36,971 bases of DNA from the NCBI GenBank assembly GCA_017987895.1, contig JAGNSU010000027.1:1-36971 (forward strand), given 5' to 3'. The position numbers and the translations under genes are program-made. Below are positions 26,766 through 35,523 of this stretch, in pieces. The notes below the pieces were generated by a model. That model worked only from the letters and a program-made list of their open reading frames with translations, did no database searches and was not told the origin of the DNA. Each line of letters opens with the position of its first letter. Position 1 is the first letter of the stretch. This DNA comes from Flavobacteriales bacterium (GTDB lineage Bacteria > Bacteroidota > Bacteroidia > Flavobacteriales_F > PHOS-HE28).

Positions 26766-27759
26766 GGTGGACAACCTTCTTTGCCGGGTAGGGGATGCGT
26801 TCACTTCCACCATCGTACCAACGCACCATGCGCCGAACACCTTCCTCCATGGTATAGGGGGCCTCGCCCAATGCAGCGATGGTGCGGTCCATCGGCGTGA
26901 TGTAATCGCTCGTCATGCTCCTGAACCGGCCGCTGGTGATCGGGAAAGGCAGGCCGACAGCTTTGAACACATCACCGATCGAAGCGAGCGATGCGACGAC
27001 CCAGGCCGGCATGTAGCGTACAGGCTTCCCGGTGAGTTCCTTGGAAACGCATTCCACCCAATCCTTCAGGTCCAAGGGTCGATCACCGACATAGAACACT
27101 TTGCCGTTCACCACTTCCAAGGGTGCCCGCAGAATGCGATCGATCTGCCAAACCACGTTGCCCACATACCCATAGGAGCGGACCACTTTTCTCCGGGAAG
27201 GATGGAAATACAGCCCTTTGCGCATCACCTTGAACATGACGTCCCGGTACCGCAGGCTATAGGGACCCCAGATCGTGGTAGGCCGAATGATGGTCCACGC
27301 GCACGCGAGCCCAGCCTCGCGGGTGGCCATCTCGGTGCGCCGTTTCGTTTCCCCATACAGGGTGAAAGGTTTGAAGTCGAGGTCGTTCTTGGGTTGGTAG
27401 CCCGCCTCACATACGAACTGTGTGCTGGTGATGACCACCCTTTCGATGGACGGGCAGGCTTTGATCACCTCCAACAAGCGGCGCGTGCCTTCGTGGTTCT
27501 GCACGTAGGCGTTCATATCCTGCTGTTCCTCGGTATCCGTGCGCGCTGCCAAGTGGACGACGTGCGTAGGCTTGAATTCGTGGACCAGGCGTCCACAGGC
27601 CTCCTGGTCCATGAGGTCCACCTCCTTCCACCAGGAGAGCTGCGCGGAATTCAGCGGTGGGTTCCAATCGAGGTTCAGCACTTCGACCTTCTGTTCCAAG
27701 AGGAGTTCCATCAGGTTGGTACCTATGAAACCCGAACCGCCGGTCACTAACACACGCAT
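26758..27759 (-). CDS. NAD-dependent sugar epimerase/dehydratase (extended SDR)
   Basis: 333 aa. N-terminal nucleotide-binding motif VTGGSGFIGTNL, then VVHLAARTD, a catalytic Ser/Thr in VITSTQFV, and the Tyr-x-x-x-Lys pair in LYGETKRRTE. The WTIIRPTTIWGPY motif is typical of extended SDR enzymes that act on nucleotide sugars (4-epimerases, 4,6-dehydratases). The substrate is not readable. It likely supplies a sugar for the polysaccharide. It is 13 bases downstream of the GT4 gene and overlaps the WecG/TagA gene. Confidence 0.9.
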   Translation of the reverse strand: MRVLVTGGSGFIGTNLMELLLEQKVEVLNLDWNPPLNSAQLSWWKEVDLMDQEACGRLVHEFKPTHVVHLAARTDTEEQQDMNAYVQNHEGTRRLLEVIKACPSIERVVITSTQFVCEAGYQPKNDLDFKPFTLYGETKRRTEMATREAGLACAWTIIRPTTIWGPYSLRYRDVMFKVMRKGLYFHPSRRKVVRSYGYVGNVVWQIDRILRAPLEVVNGKVFYVGDRPLDLKDWVECVSKELTGKPVRYMPAWVVASLASIGDVFKAVGLPFPITSGRFRSMTSDYITPMDRTIAALGEAPYTMEEGVRRMVRWYDGGSERIPYPAKKVVHHA

Positions 27760-27772
27760 CGCTCGCTTCGTT

Positions 27773-28891
27773 CTATGGCCGCAGGCTTAGGAAGGCCTCC
27801 TCCATGTTTTGGTGGAACCGTTGTAACGTGAACCGTTCCTCAAAGATGCGACGCCCCGCTTCACCCATACGCTTGCGTAGAGCCGCATCGCCTAGTAACA
27901 GGGCCAAGCGGTCCGCAACGGCCATGGGGTCATTGATCGGAACAAGGAAACCGCTGTTGCCGTCCTCCACCACCGAAGGAATACCGCGCCATTGTGTGCT
28001 TACCACGGGTTTGGCGAACTGCATGGCTTCGGCCACTACCAAGCCGAAGCTTTCGGCCTCGAAGTAGGACGGGAAGCAGAACACATCGCATCCCGCGAAA
28101 TGCTTGTCCTTCTCCGTGTCCCGCTTGACACCCAGAAAGTGCACGCGTTCGGACAGTCCGTGTTGCAACACGAACGCCTGGCAGTCATCCTTGAAGTGCT
28201 CATCGCCCCATTTGCCCATCACCTCCAGGTGTGCATCGACATTACGGTCACGGAGCAACTTGAACGCTTCCAGAAGTACCCGCACACCCTTGCTCGGGAT
28301 CAACACCCCGGTAAAGAGGATGGTGAAGGGACCTTGGGTTGGTGCAACGCGCTCTGGAACGGTGCCGCGCATGTCCGGTAAGCCGTTCGGCACCACGATG
28401 GAACGCGAAGCACCGAGCGCGCCACCGTCATCGGGGTTCTGCGCCGCTGTCCGGATGGCCAGTGCCGGATGCCCGTAAGCCCACTGGAAAAGTGGCCGAA
28501 GTACGCGGGGCAACCGGTGCTTGAACGTGGAAACCCCGCTCGCATGGAAGTGGAAAACAGTGCTTCGGAAAAGCCAACGCGTCGCGCAGAGAAGGAACAG
28601 GTCCCGGAGCACCGGCACCATGTTCGGCCCACTGGGAGGATAGTACAGCACCGGCGTGCGGTAGCGGAACCGAGCAATGATGATCCGGGCGATCGTGCTG
28701 AAAAGCACCAAGATCTTCCTGATATGGAACTTGCCCACGCTCTCCATGTCATCGGAGAAGGCCATACGCACATGGTGATAGCGGACGCGATCGCCTGCCC
28801 CGTCCAGCATATGCCTGATCATCACGGCCTGACCGCCGAAAGGCGGTGGGGTTTGGCCCACGACCAGGACGCGAAGCGGATGGGGGCCCAT
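27773..28891 (-). CDS. Glycosyltransferase family 4 (GT-B fold)
   Basis: 372 aa from the ATG at 28891 (MGPHPLRVLVVGQTPPPFGG). An ATG at 28942 would add 17 residues; the nearby TACCTTTG promoter-like motif lies between the two, which favours the shorter form. The N-terminal domain binds the acceptor (GGQAVMIRHMLDG). The C-terminal domain has the family signature: FTGVLIPSKGVRVLLEAF, VHFLGVKRDTEK, FCFPSYFEAESFGLVVAEAM and the E-x(7)-E pattern (ESFGLVVAE). It retains the anomeric configuration of the donor. The exact sugar is unknown. Confidence 0.92.
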   Translation of the reverse strand: MGPHPLRVLVVGQTPPPFGGQAVMIRHMLDGAGDRVRYHHVRMAFSDDMESVGKFHIRKILVLFSTIARIIIARFRYRTPVLYYPPSGPNMVPVLRDLFLLCATRWLFRSTVFHFHASGVSTFKHRLPRVLRPLFQWAYGHPALAIRTAAQNPDDGGALGASRSIVVPNGLPDMRGTVPERVAPTQGPFTILFTGVLIPSKGVRVLLEAFKLLRDRNVDAHLEVMGKWGDEHFKDDCQAFVLQHGLSERVHFLGVKRDTEKDKHFAGCDVFCFPSYFEAESFGLVVAEAMQFAKPVVSTQWRGIPSVVEDGNSGFLVPINDPMAVADRLALLLGDAALRKRMGEAGRRIFEERFTLQRFHQNMEEAFLSLRP

Positions 28892-28898
28892 GCGCGGC

Positions 28899-28906
28899 CA
28901 AAGGTA
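28899..28906 (-). promoter_or_regulatory. Possible -7 element for the GT4 gene
   Basis: TACCTTTG on the minus strand, an exact match to TAnnTTTG, ending eight bases before the ATG at 28891. That would give a nearly leaderless transcript. No -33 TTG is seen. Confidence 0.3.
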
Positions 28907-29021
28907 TCCGCCCCCTTTGACCGGAGCATGATGGCGCTCCATCGAAGCGGTCCGGCCACTGGTCGAATGTTCCCAACTCCGGCCTGACTACCAGGGTTCA
29001 ACGCGACAAGAACGTCAACCC

Positions 29022-31760
29022 ATGCATACTTCGACCCTTCGTTCCTTCCTCTTCGTGTTGGCCACCCTTCCGCGCTTGTTGCACGCGGCGACCTATTATA
29101 TCGCTCCCACTGGGAACGACGCGAACAGCGGTACCAGCCAGGCGCAGGCCTGGAAGACCATTGGCCGGGTGAACCAGATAAGCGCCCAACTCCAACCGGG
29201 TGACAAGATCCTCTTCGAGCGAGGGGGCGTGTACCGTGGTAAGCTCACCATTTCCTCTTCCGGCACCGCTGGTAACAAGATCGAGGTCGGGGCCTACGGA
29301 ACCGGAAGCCAACCCGTGCTCAGCGGAAGCGTCGCAGTGACCGGTTGGACCGTGCATAGCGGCAACGTTTGGAAAGCCAGCGTGGCGCAACCAGTGAAGC
29401 ATGTTTACAGCAACGGCCAGATGCTGACCATTGCCCGCTACCCGAACACCGGTTGGCTGCGCAACGATCTGGGCAGTGCCACTTCGCTCCAGGATGCCGG
29501 CCTCACCCAAGGCAGCGGCTACTGGACCGGCGCCACCCTGGTGATCCGAACCACGAACTGGAGCTATGATACGGCCCGGGTAACAGCCCACACCGGCACC
29601 ACCCTCACGCACACCAGCACGGGCAACAACATCGGTGACGACAATTGGGGCTACTTCCTGCGCAACAAGTTGAGCGAGCTCGACGCGCCCGGCGAGTGGT
29701 TCTATGATGCACAGGCCGGTCTGCTCTATGTGCAATGCCCCGGTAACGCGGATCCGAACGCCCAGCTGATCGAAGCATCCACAACGGATCACGGGCTCTA
29801 CGTGAGTTGGCAGAAGAACAACATCCTGATCCATGACATCGCCTTCCGCCACCAGTACGATGCCGCGTTGCGCCTCAGTGGAAGCACCGCCTTGGAAGCG
29901 ACCAACTGCACCTTCAGCGATACCTACCAGGCCATCCGCAGCACCGGGTCCTCCCAGAACTTCAACCACCTCACCGTTGAACGGACCTACGGCACGGCGA
30001 TGCACCTGCTGGACGACAACACCTCGGTGACGCACTGTACCCTGCAAGATGTTTGTACACAGCCCGGTCTTGGCGAGAACAACTGGGGCTACTTCGGCAT
30101 CCGAAGCACCGGCCAGGGCATGGTGTTCACCGATAACGTGCTCGAGAACATCGGTTACATCGGGATGGTGATCGAGAAGAACAGTCTGGTCGAGCGCAAC
30201 GTGGTACGGAACGCCTTGGCCATCCTGAACGATGGTGGCGGCATCGCCATCGACAATGCCGACGGCATGATCATCCGTGATAACCTCGTGGTGGACATCA
30301 GTGGCAACCTGGAGAGCGTGGCGCCCAACTTCACCAACCCTTTCCCCATCTGCCACGGCATCTACTTCGGCAACATCAGCATCAAGAACACGCTGGTGCA
30401 ACGGAACACAGTGGCCAACTGTCTCGGCAGCGGGATCCATGTGGACCATACCATGGTGAGCACCGGCAACCAGGTGAAGGACAACGTGCTCTTCAACAAC
30501 ACCGTGCAACTCTCCATCTCCGATTTCAGCAACTACAACGGACCCGGTGCCACGGCGCCCTTCCATATGCCGGCGTTCAACGATGTGTACACCGGTAACG
30601 TGATGTACTGCCTCACCCGCGAGCAGCTCTGCATGCAGCAGCTGCACGTGTATTCCGCGAACTGGGTGGACTACGGCACGTTCAATAACAACTACTACTT
30701 CAATCCCTACAACGATCGTAGCATCCGGCAGTTCAACACCTTCGCCGGCGTGGAGAAGTTCTTCACCCTGGAGCGCTGGCAGGACGATCGCGGGGAGGAT
30801 CCCGCATCACATCGCAGCCCGCTGAACCTCGAAGCGTACGAAGTGACCGACGTACTGAGCGCCAACCTGGTGAACAACGGCGCCTTCGGGGCAGGCATCA
30901 CAGGTTGGAGCGGTTGGCCGCAACAAGGCCAGCTCACCCATGACTACTCAAAGCTGGACAATGGCGCGATGAAGGTGGTCTTCTCGAACAACAGCACTTA
31001 CGACACGCATACGCTGAAGCACACTACTGCGGCCAATGTCACCAACGGACAGTGGTATCGCTTGCGTTTCAGCCTACAGAGCACAATGCACGGCGAGCTG
31101 AAGTCGGGCTTCAAGGGAGACACGCAGATCACCGGGCCGCAGATGGTGGTTTCGCGCAACATCCCCTTCGACGATCAGCGACGGGAGGTGACGATGATCT
31201 TCCAAAGTGACCTGACCGACCAGGGCCACTGCACGTTCACGAACCACTATACCGAGAGCACCTACTGGCTGGACAATGTGGAACTGCACCGCGTGACCGC
31301 CGTTCCTCTCGATCCCCTGGACAAGCAGCAACTCTTCTACAACGATCAACCGACCGCACAGACCATATCGTTGGACGGTTGCTGGAGCGACGTACAAGGC
31401 GTTCTGCACAGCGGTTCGATCACGGTGCAACCATACAGCTCGGTGGTGCTGGTACGGGAGGACGATATCCTGTGCGGCCTGAGCACCCATGTGGATGCGG
31501 TTACGGAGCGCTCGGCGCAGACCAACAGCATCGCTTACCCCAACCCGGTGACGGCCGGAGAGACGCTCTACCTGCGCGATGCGGTCTCGCTCAATGCGCG
31601 CATTGATCTGATGGAGCCAACGGGCCGCGTGGTATGGAGCCAGACGCTCGGTGCTGGGACCTCACAGGTCCAGATCCCCCGATCCGTTCACAGTGGCAAC
31701 TACGTTCTGCTCCTGCAGCAGGGATCGGAACGGCGCTATCAGAAACAAGTCGTGCAATAG
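29022..31760 (+). CDS. T9SS-secreted right-handed beta-helix protein
   Basis: 912 aa. A signal peptide covers about residues 1-22. From residue 24 (TYYIAPTGNDANSGTSQAQAW) comes the start of a parallel beta-helix of the pectate-lyase type, with repeated short coils containing N-x-(I/V) ladders (residues about 240-560). A carbohydrate-binding-like domain opens near 613 (LVNNGAFGAGITGWSGW). The last 75 residues (PNPVTAGETLYLRDA ... SGNYVLLLQQGSERRYQKQVV) form a type A T9SS sorting domain, so it is exported and attached at the surface. Beta-helix proteins in polysaccharide loci are often lyases, epimerases or depolymerases. No catalytic residues can be assigned. It is the only plus-strand gene in the locus. 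Confidence 0.85.
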   Translation: MHTSTLRSFLFVLATLPRLLHAATYYIAPTGNDANSGTSQAQAWKTIGRVNQISAQLQPGDKILFERGGVYRGKLTISSSGTAGNKIEVGAYGTGSQPVLSGSVAVTGWTVHSGNVWKASVAQPVKHVYSNGQMLTIARYPNTGWLRNDLGSATSLQDAGLTQGSGYWTGATLVIRTTNWSYDTARVTAHTGTTLTHTSTGNNIGDDNWGYFLRNKLSELDAPGEWFYDAQAGLLYVQCPGNADPNAQLIEASTTDHGLYVSWQKNNILIHDIAFRHQYDAALRLSGSTALEATNCTFSDTYQAIRSTGSSQNFNHLTVERTYGTAMHLLDDNTSVTHCTLQDVCTQPGLGENNWGYFGIRSTGQGMVFTDNVLENIGYIGMVIEKNSLVERNVVRNALAILNDGGGIAIDNADGMIIRDNLVVDISGNLESVAPNFTNPFPICHGIYFGNISIKNTLVQRNTVANCLGSGIHVDHTMVSTGNQVKDNVLFNNTVQLSISDFSNYNGPGATAPFHMPAFNDVYTGNVMYCLTREQLCMQQLHVYSANWVDYGTFNNNYYFNPYNDRSIRQFNTFAGVEKFFTLERWQDDRGEDPASHRSPLNLEAYEVTDVLSANLVNNGAFGAGITGWSGWPQQGQLTHDYSKLDNGAMKVVFSNNSTYDTHTLKHTTAANVTNGQWYRLRFSLQSTMHGELKSGFKGDTQITGPQMVVSRNIPFDDQRREVTMIFQSDLTDQGHCTFTNHYTESTYWLDNVELHRVTAVPLDPLDKQQLFYNDQPTAQTISLDGCWSDVQGVLHSGSITVQPYSSVVLVREDDILCGLSTHVDAVTERSAQTNSIAYPNPVTAGETLYLRDAVSLNARIDLMEPTGRVVWSQTLGAGTSQVQIPRSVHSGNYVLLLQQGSERRYQKQVVQ

Positions 31761-31809
31761 GATCTGCCCGCGGTCCGGATACCCGACCGCGAACCCTCCT
31801 TCCCAGGTC

Positions 31810-31841
31810 GCCCTTCGGTACGGTCCAACCGTCCGGAGGGC
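31810..31841. terminator. Hairpin between convergent genes
   Basis: GCCCTTCGGTACGGT pairs with ACCGTCCGGAGGGC around a CCA-like loop, with one mismatch and one bulge. It lies 50 bases after the beta-helix stop and 24 bases before the acetyltransferase stop. T-tracts are weak, so it may act on both strands only partly. Confidence 0.45.
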
Positions 31842-31864
31842 GTTCCCGTTCCTACGGCACCGGG

Positions 31865-32371
31865 TTATGAGCGGCGCCTGATGATGCGCGACGGATTCCC
31901 CACGGCCACATGGCCAGCGGGAACATCCTTCACCACCACAGCCCCGGCCCCGATGGCGGCATCGTCGCCAATGGTGATGGGGCCGATGATCACCGCATTG
32001 GCGCCGATGTCCACGCGATCCCCGAAACGCGGTGAGGCGCTGTAGGTGCCATCGGGGAGTCGGCGATTGCCTATGGTCGTGCTATTGCGCACGGTGCATC
32101 CCGCACCGAACACGGTGTGGTCGTTGACGATGAGCGCCTGTCCATGGTCGATGCGGAACCCCGGGCCGATCCGTGTCTTCCATGGAAGTTCAATACATAG
32201 GAACCACTCCACCATGATCCGGTAGAAGATGAAATACGGCAGGAACAGGATGAAGCTGATGGTGGACCGTCGGAGGAGATGCGCGGTGCGGAACATCGAC
32301 ATCACCAGCATGCCTTTCGGATTCCCCTTATTGGCCTTAAGGTCTTGGAAGATGTTCCACACGCTCGCCAT
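31865..32371 (-). CDS. Hexapeptide-repeat O-acetyltransferase, WcaB/serine acetyltransferase-like
   Basis: 168 aa. The N-terminal half has a membrane-associating or hydrophobic helical region (about 40-60, ISFILFLPYFIFYRIMVEWF). The second half is a left-handed beta helix of hexapeptide repeats: RIGPGFRIDHGQALIVNDHTVFGAGC, then VRNSTTIGNRRLP, and RFGDRVDIGANAVIIGPITIGDDAAIGAGAVV. The catalytic His is probably in IDHG, as in colanic acid WcaB and serine acetyltransferases. It acetylates a polysaccharide sugar from acetyl-CoA, by inference from context. It follows the GT2 gene by 12 bases. Confidence 0.85.
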   Translation of the reverse strand: MASVWNIFQDLKANKGNPKGMLVMSMFRTAHLLRRSTISFILFLPYFIFYRIMVEWFLCIELPWKTRIGPGFRIDHGQALIVNDHTVFGAGCTVRNSTTIGNRRLPDGTYSASPRFGDRVDIGANAVIIGPITIGDDAAIGAGAVVVKDVPAGHVAVGNPSRIIRRRS

Positions 32372-32383
32372 ATCCGGATAGCT

Positions 32384-33229
32384 CTAGCCTTGGTTGCGGC
32401 CAAGGTATTGGTTGGCCAATAGTTTCAGGTATTGCGGCACATGGAGCGCGGTGCGCACCAAATGGCCCATAAGCACGCCGAACGTGCCCATACCCACCGA
32501 TCGACCAACGCGGGCCCCTTCCGCCAGTGCCTTGCCCAGCGGGATGGACATGCTCGCACCGCCGGCCGTAAAATGCGCGATGGGGCCTGCTATGTAAAGG
32601 AACTGTGCGGGATCCTCCAACCACGCGCGGAGGGTCCATTGATGATCGCCGCTGACACGCAGGGTGGGATCGAAGCGGTGCCCGGCATAGTACCTGCGGC
32701 GCACAAAGAAGCTCGGGTGGTTGAGCACCATCTCCCAGTAGCGCAGGAGAAAGCCGGAACGCTTGGCCCTCTTGATCCGTTGGCTCCCGTTGGGATAGTG
32801 GATCCAGATATCACCATGAACGATGTTCACCGTCGCCGCACCTGCCACCGCGCGCATGGCCAGGGATACGGCACCCTCCACGTACCAATCGTCCGCGTTG
32901 ATCATGCCCACCCATTCGCCGGTGCAGAGCGCCACGCCCTTGTTCATGGCGTCGTAGATGCCCTTGTCCTTCGCGCTGATCCAGTAGGCGATACGGTCCT
33001 CGTAGCGCCGGACGATATCGAGGGTGCCATCCTTCGAGCCACCGTCCACAATGATGTACTCGATGGACGGATGATCCTGTGCGAGCACGCTCTGGATGGT
33101 GCGCTCCAAGGTGGCCGCGCCGTTGTACACCACGGTCACGATGCTCACCAAGGGCTTCCCCGGCACCGCGACCGGATGGACCCCACGTACACGCAGGCCA
33201 CCTTCCAGTTTCCCGTTCAGGTCAGCCAT
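32384..33229 (-). CDS. Glycosyltransferase family 2
   Basis: 281 aa. It has the GT-A fold: LVSIVTVVYNGAATLERTIQSV, EYIIVDGGSKDGTLDIV (UDP-binding acidic residues), KGIYDAMNKGV, and the metal-binding D-x-D-like MINADDW. The acceptor side includes NHPSFFVRRRYY, then SGDHQWTLRAW. This N-terminal pattern and YDAMNKG identify the WcaA-like subgroup that extends polysaccharide repeat units. The gene start overlaps the polymerase gene by 13 bases, consistent with a tightly packed operon. Confidence 0.93.
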   Translation of the reverse strand: MADLNGKLEGGLRVRGVHPVAVPGKPLVSIVTVVYNGAATLERTIQSVLAQDHPSIEYIIVDGGSKDGTLDIVRRYEDRIAYWISAKDKGIYDAMNKGVALCTGEWVGMINADDWYVEGAVSLAMRAVAGAATVNIVHGDIWIHYPNGSQRIKRAKRSGFLLRYWEMVLNHPSFFVRRRYYAGHRFDPTLRVSGDHQWTLRAWLEDPAQFLYIAGPIAHFTAGGASMSIPLGKALAEGARVGRSVGMGTFGVLMGHLVRTALHVPQYLKLLANQYLGRNQG

Positions 33230-34515
33230 GCACCTTCGAGGGTCTTCTCACGACGGGTGACAGCGCTCTTCCTGAGCGCCAACGGAGACAGCATGGTGAA
33301 GAGGATCGCGTGGCCGATGTCCACCCCGTAGCAGAAGATGTCGATCTGCCAGATGAACAGCACGTAGACGAAGCCCGCGAAGAGCGGTGCTTGATCCGTA
33401 CGGTCCAGGTACTCCGAACGGTACCACTTGAAGCCGCGCCACAACAGCAAATAGAGCAGCACTAGACCGAAGAGGCCTTGGGCGACCGCGACCTCGGTGA
33501 AAGTGCTGTGCGTATGCAGATTGTACGCATGGTCCTCCCCCCAGAGCTTGGCGACGAAGTCGAGCATGTGGAGCTTGTAGTGCCCTTTGTACCCATTCCC
33601 GAAAAGGAAGCCCGTGCGATCGTTCCAGGCCCAGTCAGCGACGGCGTTCCAGATGTAACTGCGTCCGTTGAACGTGGTCACGTCCTCCTTGCTCACCCGC
33701 TGCAGCACCGCCTGGAACACGGGCAGGCTGAGGAACTGATAGACGAGCAACGAGAACGTGAGCAGCAGGGGCATGGTGAACAACGAGATGGTATACAGCC
33801 CCCGCGCGACCTTGATCGCCCGCGTGAGGAACATGACCGCGAGCAACAGGAAGATCATGAGCGACAGTCTGCTGTTGATGCTCATCATCATGGCCAGGTT
33901 CAGCATCAGCGCGCACACGATCAGGCTGAAGGACAGGGGGCGTTTCGTAAAGTCGCGCAAGTGGAAGAGCAGCATCAAACTGATGATGGAAAGCACGTGG
34001 GCACCGGTGTAGATGCCGCGTATGAACGGGAAGTTCGCGCGCCCTTCGAAACTGTGACCGAACGATCGGATGCCCGCCACATACCCCAGTACGTTGATCG
34101 CGATGAGCAAGCCGAGGCTCTTGAGGAGCAGTGTGCTGAAACTGAAGTGATCATCGTCCCGATGATAGAACTGCACCACCACCGCCGCATTGAACGGTGC
34201 CGCGAACAGCAGGCAGGAGAGCAGCACGTTGCCGCTGTTAAGGCCGGGGATGCCTCCGCGCAGACCTACGAACATCGAGGCCATCAACGAACCGATGTAC
34301 AGCATGCACAGCCAGTAGGTGCCACTGAGCATGTTGCCAATGCGCTTGCGATAGACGGCATCCACCGCATAGAAGAGGAGAATGGCCAGGAACGGGAGGT
34401 TGGATAGAATGAGCCCCTTCGACAAGCCTTGCTTGAGCCCGATGTAGTTCCCCAACCCATAGACCGCGAAGCCGATGAGGAAGAGCAGGTCGACCAGGTC
34501 CCGTTTGCGGATCAC
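33217..34515 (-). CDS. Wzy-like O-antigen/exopolysaccharide polymerase
   Basis: 432 aa, strongly hydrophobic, with about eleven predicted membrane segments. The large loop near residues 300-340 contains TFNGRSYIWN and NLHTHSTFTEVAVAQGLFGLVL, resembling the O-antigen ligase/polymerase (PF04932-type) loop with its H-x-x-x-x-E pattern. It would join lipid-linked repeat units in the periplasm. The Wzx flippase, polymerase and glycosyltransferases in one operon support this. The family is defined more by topology than by sequence, so the call rests on context as well. Confidence 0.8.
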   Translation of the reverse strand: MIRKRDLVDLLFLIGFAVYGLGNYIGLKQGLSKGLILSNLPFLAILLFYAVDAVYRKRIGNMLSGTYWLCMLYIGSLMASMFVGLRGGIPGLNSGNVLLSCLLFAAPFNAAVVVQFYHRDDDHFSFSTLLLKSLGLLIAINVLGYVAGIRSFGHSFEGRANFPFIRGIYTGAHVLSIISLMLLFHLRDFTKRPLSFSLIVCALMLNLAMMMSINSRLSLMIFLLLAVMFLTRAIKVARGLYTISLFTMPLLLTFSLLVYQFLSLPVFQAVLQRVSKEDVTTFNGRSYIWNAVADWAWNDRTGFLFGNGYKGHYKLHMLDFVAKLWGEDHAYNLHTHSTFTEVAVAQGLFGLVLLYLLLWRGFKWYRSEYLDRTDQAPLFAGFVYVLFIWQIDIFCYGVDIGHAILFTMLSPLALRKSAVTRREKTLEGAWLT

Positions 34516-34535
34516 AGTGGTTCTTCGATCAGGTC

Positions 34536-35522
34536 TCAGCCCTTTCCGAACAATCCTTTCAAGGTGCGCATCACCGTCCCTTCCTTCCCCCCCACCATGT
34601 CGATCAGGGCGATCTTAACGCGGTACATCTTGGTGGAACCGATGAACCGTTTGAAGTATTCGGCGTCCCGGCTCGCGTCCAACATGATGAAGCGTGGGTG
34701 CTGGAGCGGAAAAGCGATGTCCCGCGCGGTGTCCTTGTTGCGCGGGTCATCCAGCCCTACGGTGTGGGTGCCGTCATCGCCGAAGCCGATGTTTCGCACC
34801 AAGTTGGTGTGTGGCAGGATGTTCAGACCATGGTTCATCACGCGTGTGATGTCCAATTGGTACGACCAGGAGTTCATTTTCCCCGCATGCACGTAGTCGA
34901 ACATGCTGTGCACATCGTACTCCTCGTCCGCGTTCAGGAAGAAATCCTTCAGCGTGTTGCTCGCTTTCAGCGCCGGCCAGGCGCCCATGTCCACATCATA
35001 GTGCGCCCATACCCTGCGCCAACTGGCCCAACCCCAGGGGGCGCCGTAGCCGTGCGCGGAGAAGTAGTAGGAGCCGTCCTTCTGGCCTGCCCAGTCATCC
35101 ATGAGATTGTTGCCCATCACCACCCAGATGCGCTGGTCATGGCGGTAGCGCTCCAACATCTCCTGGCAGAACCGGAAGAAGCTGGGGACGGGCAGTGTAT
35201 CGTCCTCCAACACGATGCCCTCGGGTTCGTGCTGGAAGAACCAATCGATCGCGGAGCTGACGCCCTTCCGAAGACCGAGGTTCCTCTCATTGAAACGGGT
35301 GCGGAGCTCACAGGGCCAATCCACCTGCTTCGCGAGCGCACGCACTTCATCGCATCGCAGCTGTTCCGCCTCGTTCCGTGGACCGTCGCAGGCGAAATAG
35401 AGTTTGCTTGGCCGCGCCGCGCGGATGGCCTCAAAGACCTGTTGCGCAGGGCCGATCCGATTGAAGCAGATGAACAGCACCGGTGTGGTTAGCGGGGGAA
35501 CTGGCGGGCCCTGTGCGGACAT
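34536..35522 (-). CDS. GT-A-fold glycosyltransferase-like protein
   Basis: 328 aa from the ATG at 35522 (MSAQGPPVPPLTTPVLFICFN). Motifs: PVLFICFNRIGPAQQVFEAI at the N-terminus, KLYFACDGPRNEAEQ, then GIVLEDDTLPVPSFFRFCQE, the acidic E-D-D that would bind metal and nucleotide sugar, and later GYGAPWGWASWRRVW and MFDYVHAGKMNSWSYQ. These fit nucleotide-diphospho-sugar transferases annotated as hemolytic-protein-like or glycosyltransferase in surface-polysaccharide loci. Donor and acceptor are unknown. It starts one base from the stop of the upstream gene. Confidence 0.75.
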   Translation of the reverse strand: MSAQGPPVPPLTTPVLFICFNRIGPAQQVFEAIRAARPSKLYFACDGPRNEAEQLRCDEVRALAKQVDWPCELRTRFNERNLGLRKGVSSAIDWFFQHEPEGIVLEDDTLPVPSFFRFCQEMLERYRHDQRIWVVMGNNLMDDWAGQKDGSYYFSAHGYGAPWGWASWRRVWAHYDVDMGAWPALKASNTLKDFFLNADEEYDVHSMFDYVHAGKMNSWSYQLDITRVMNHGLNILPHTNLVRNIGFGDDGTHTVGLDDPRNKDTARDIAFPLQHPRFIMLDASRDAEYFKRFIGSTKMYRVKIALIDMVGGKEGTVMRTLKGLFGKG

Positions 35523-35523
35523 G

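Noticed and set aside
26644..27750. 368-codon open frame on the plus strand opposite the epimerase gene
   Set aside because: The minus-strand frame has a complete SDR signature. The plus frame is His/Asp-rich with no domain, as expected of an antisense frame in GC-rich DNA.
28998..30647. 549-codon open frame on the minus strand opposite the beta-helix gene
   Set aside because: It is a shadow: it has no recognisable domain, and the plus-strand frame has a signal peptide, beta-helix and T9SS domain.
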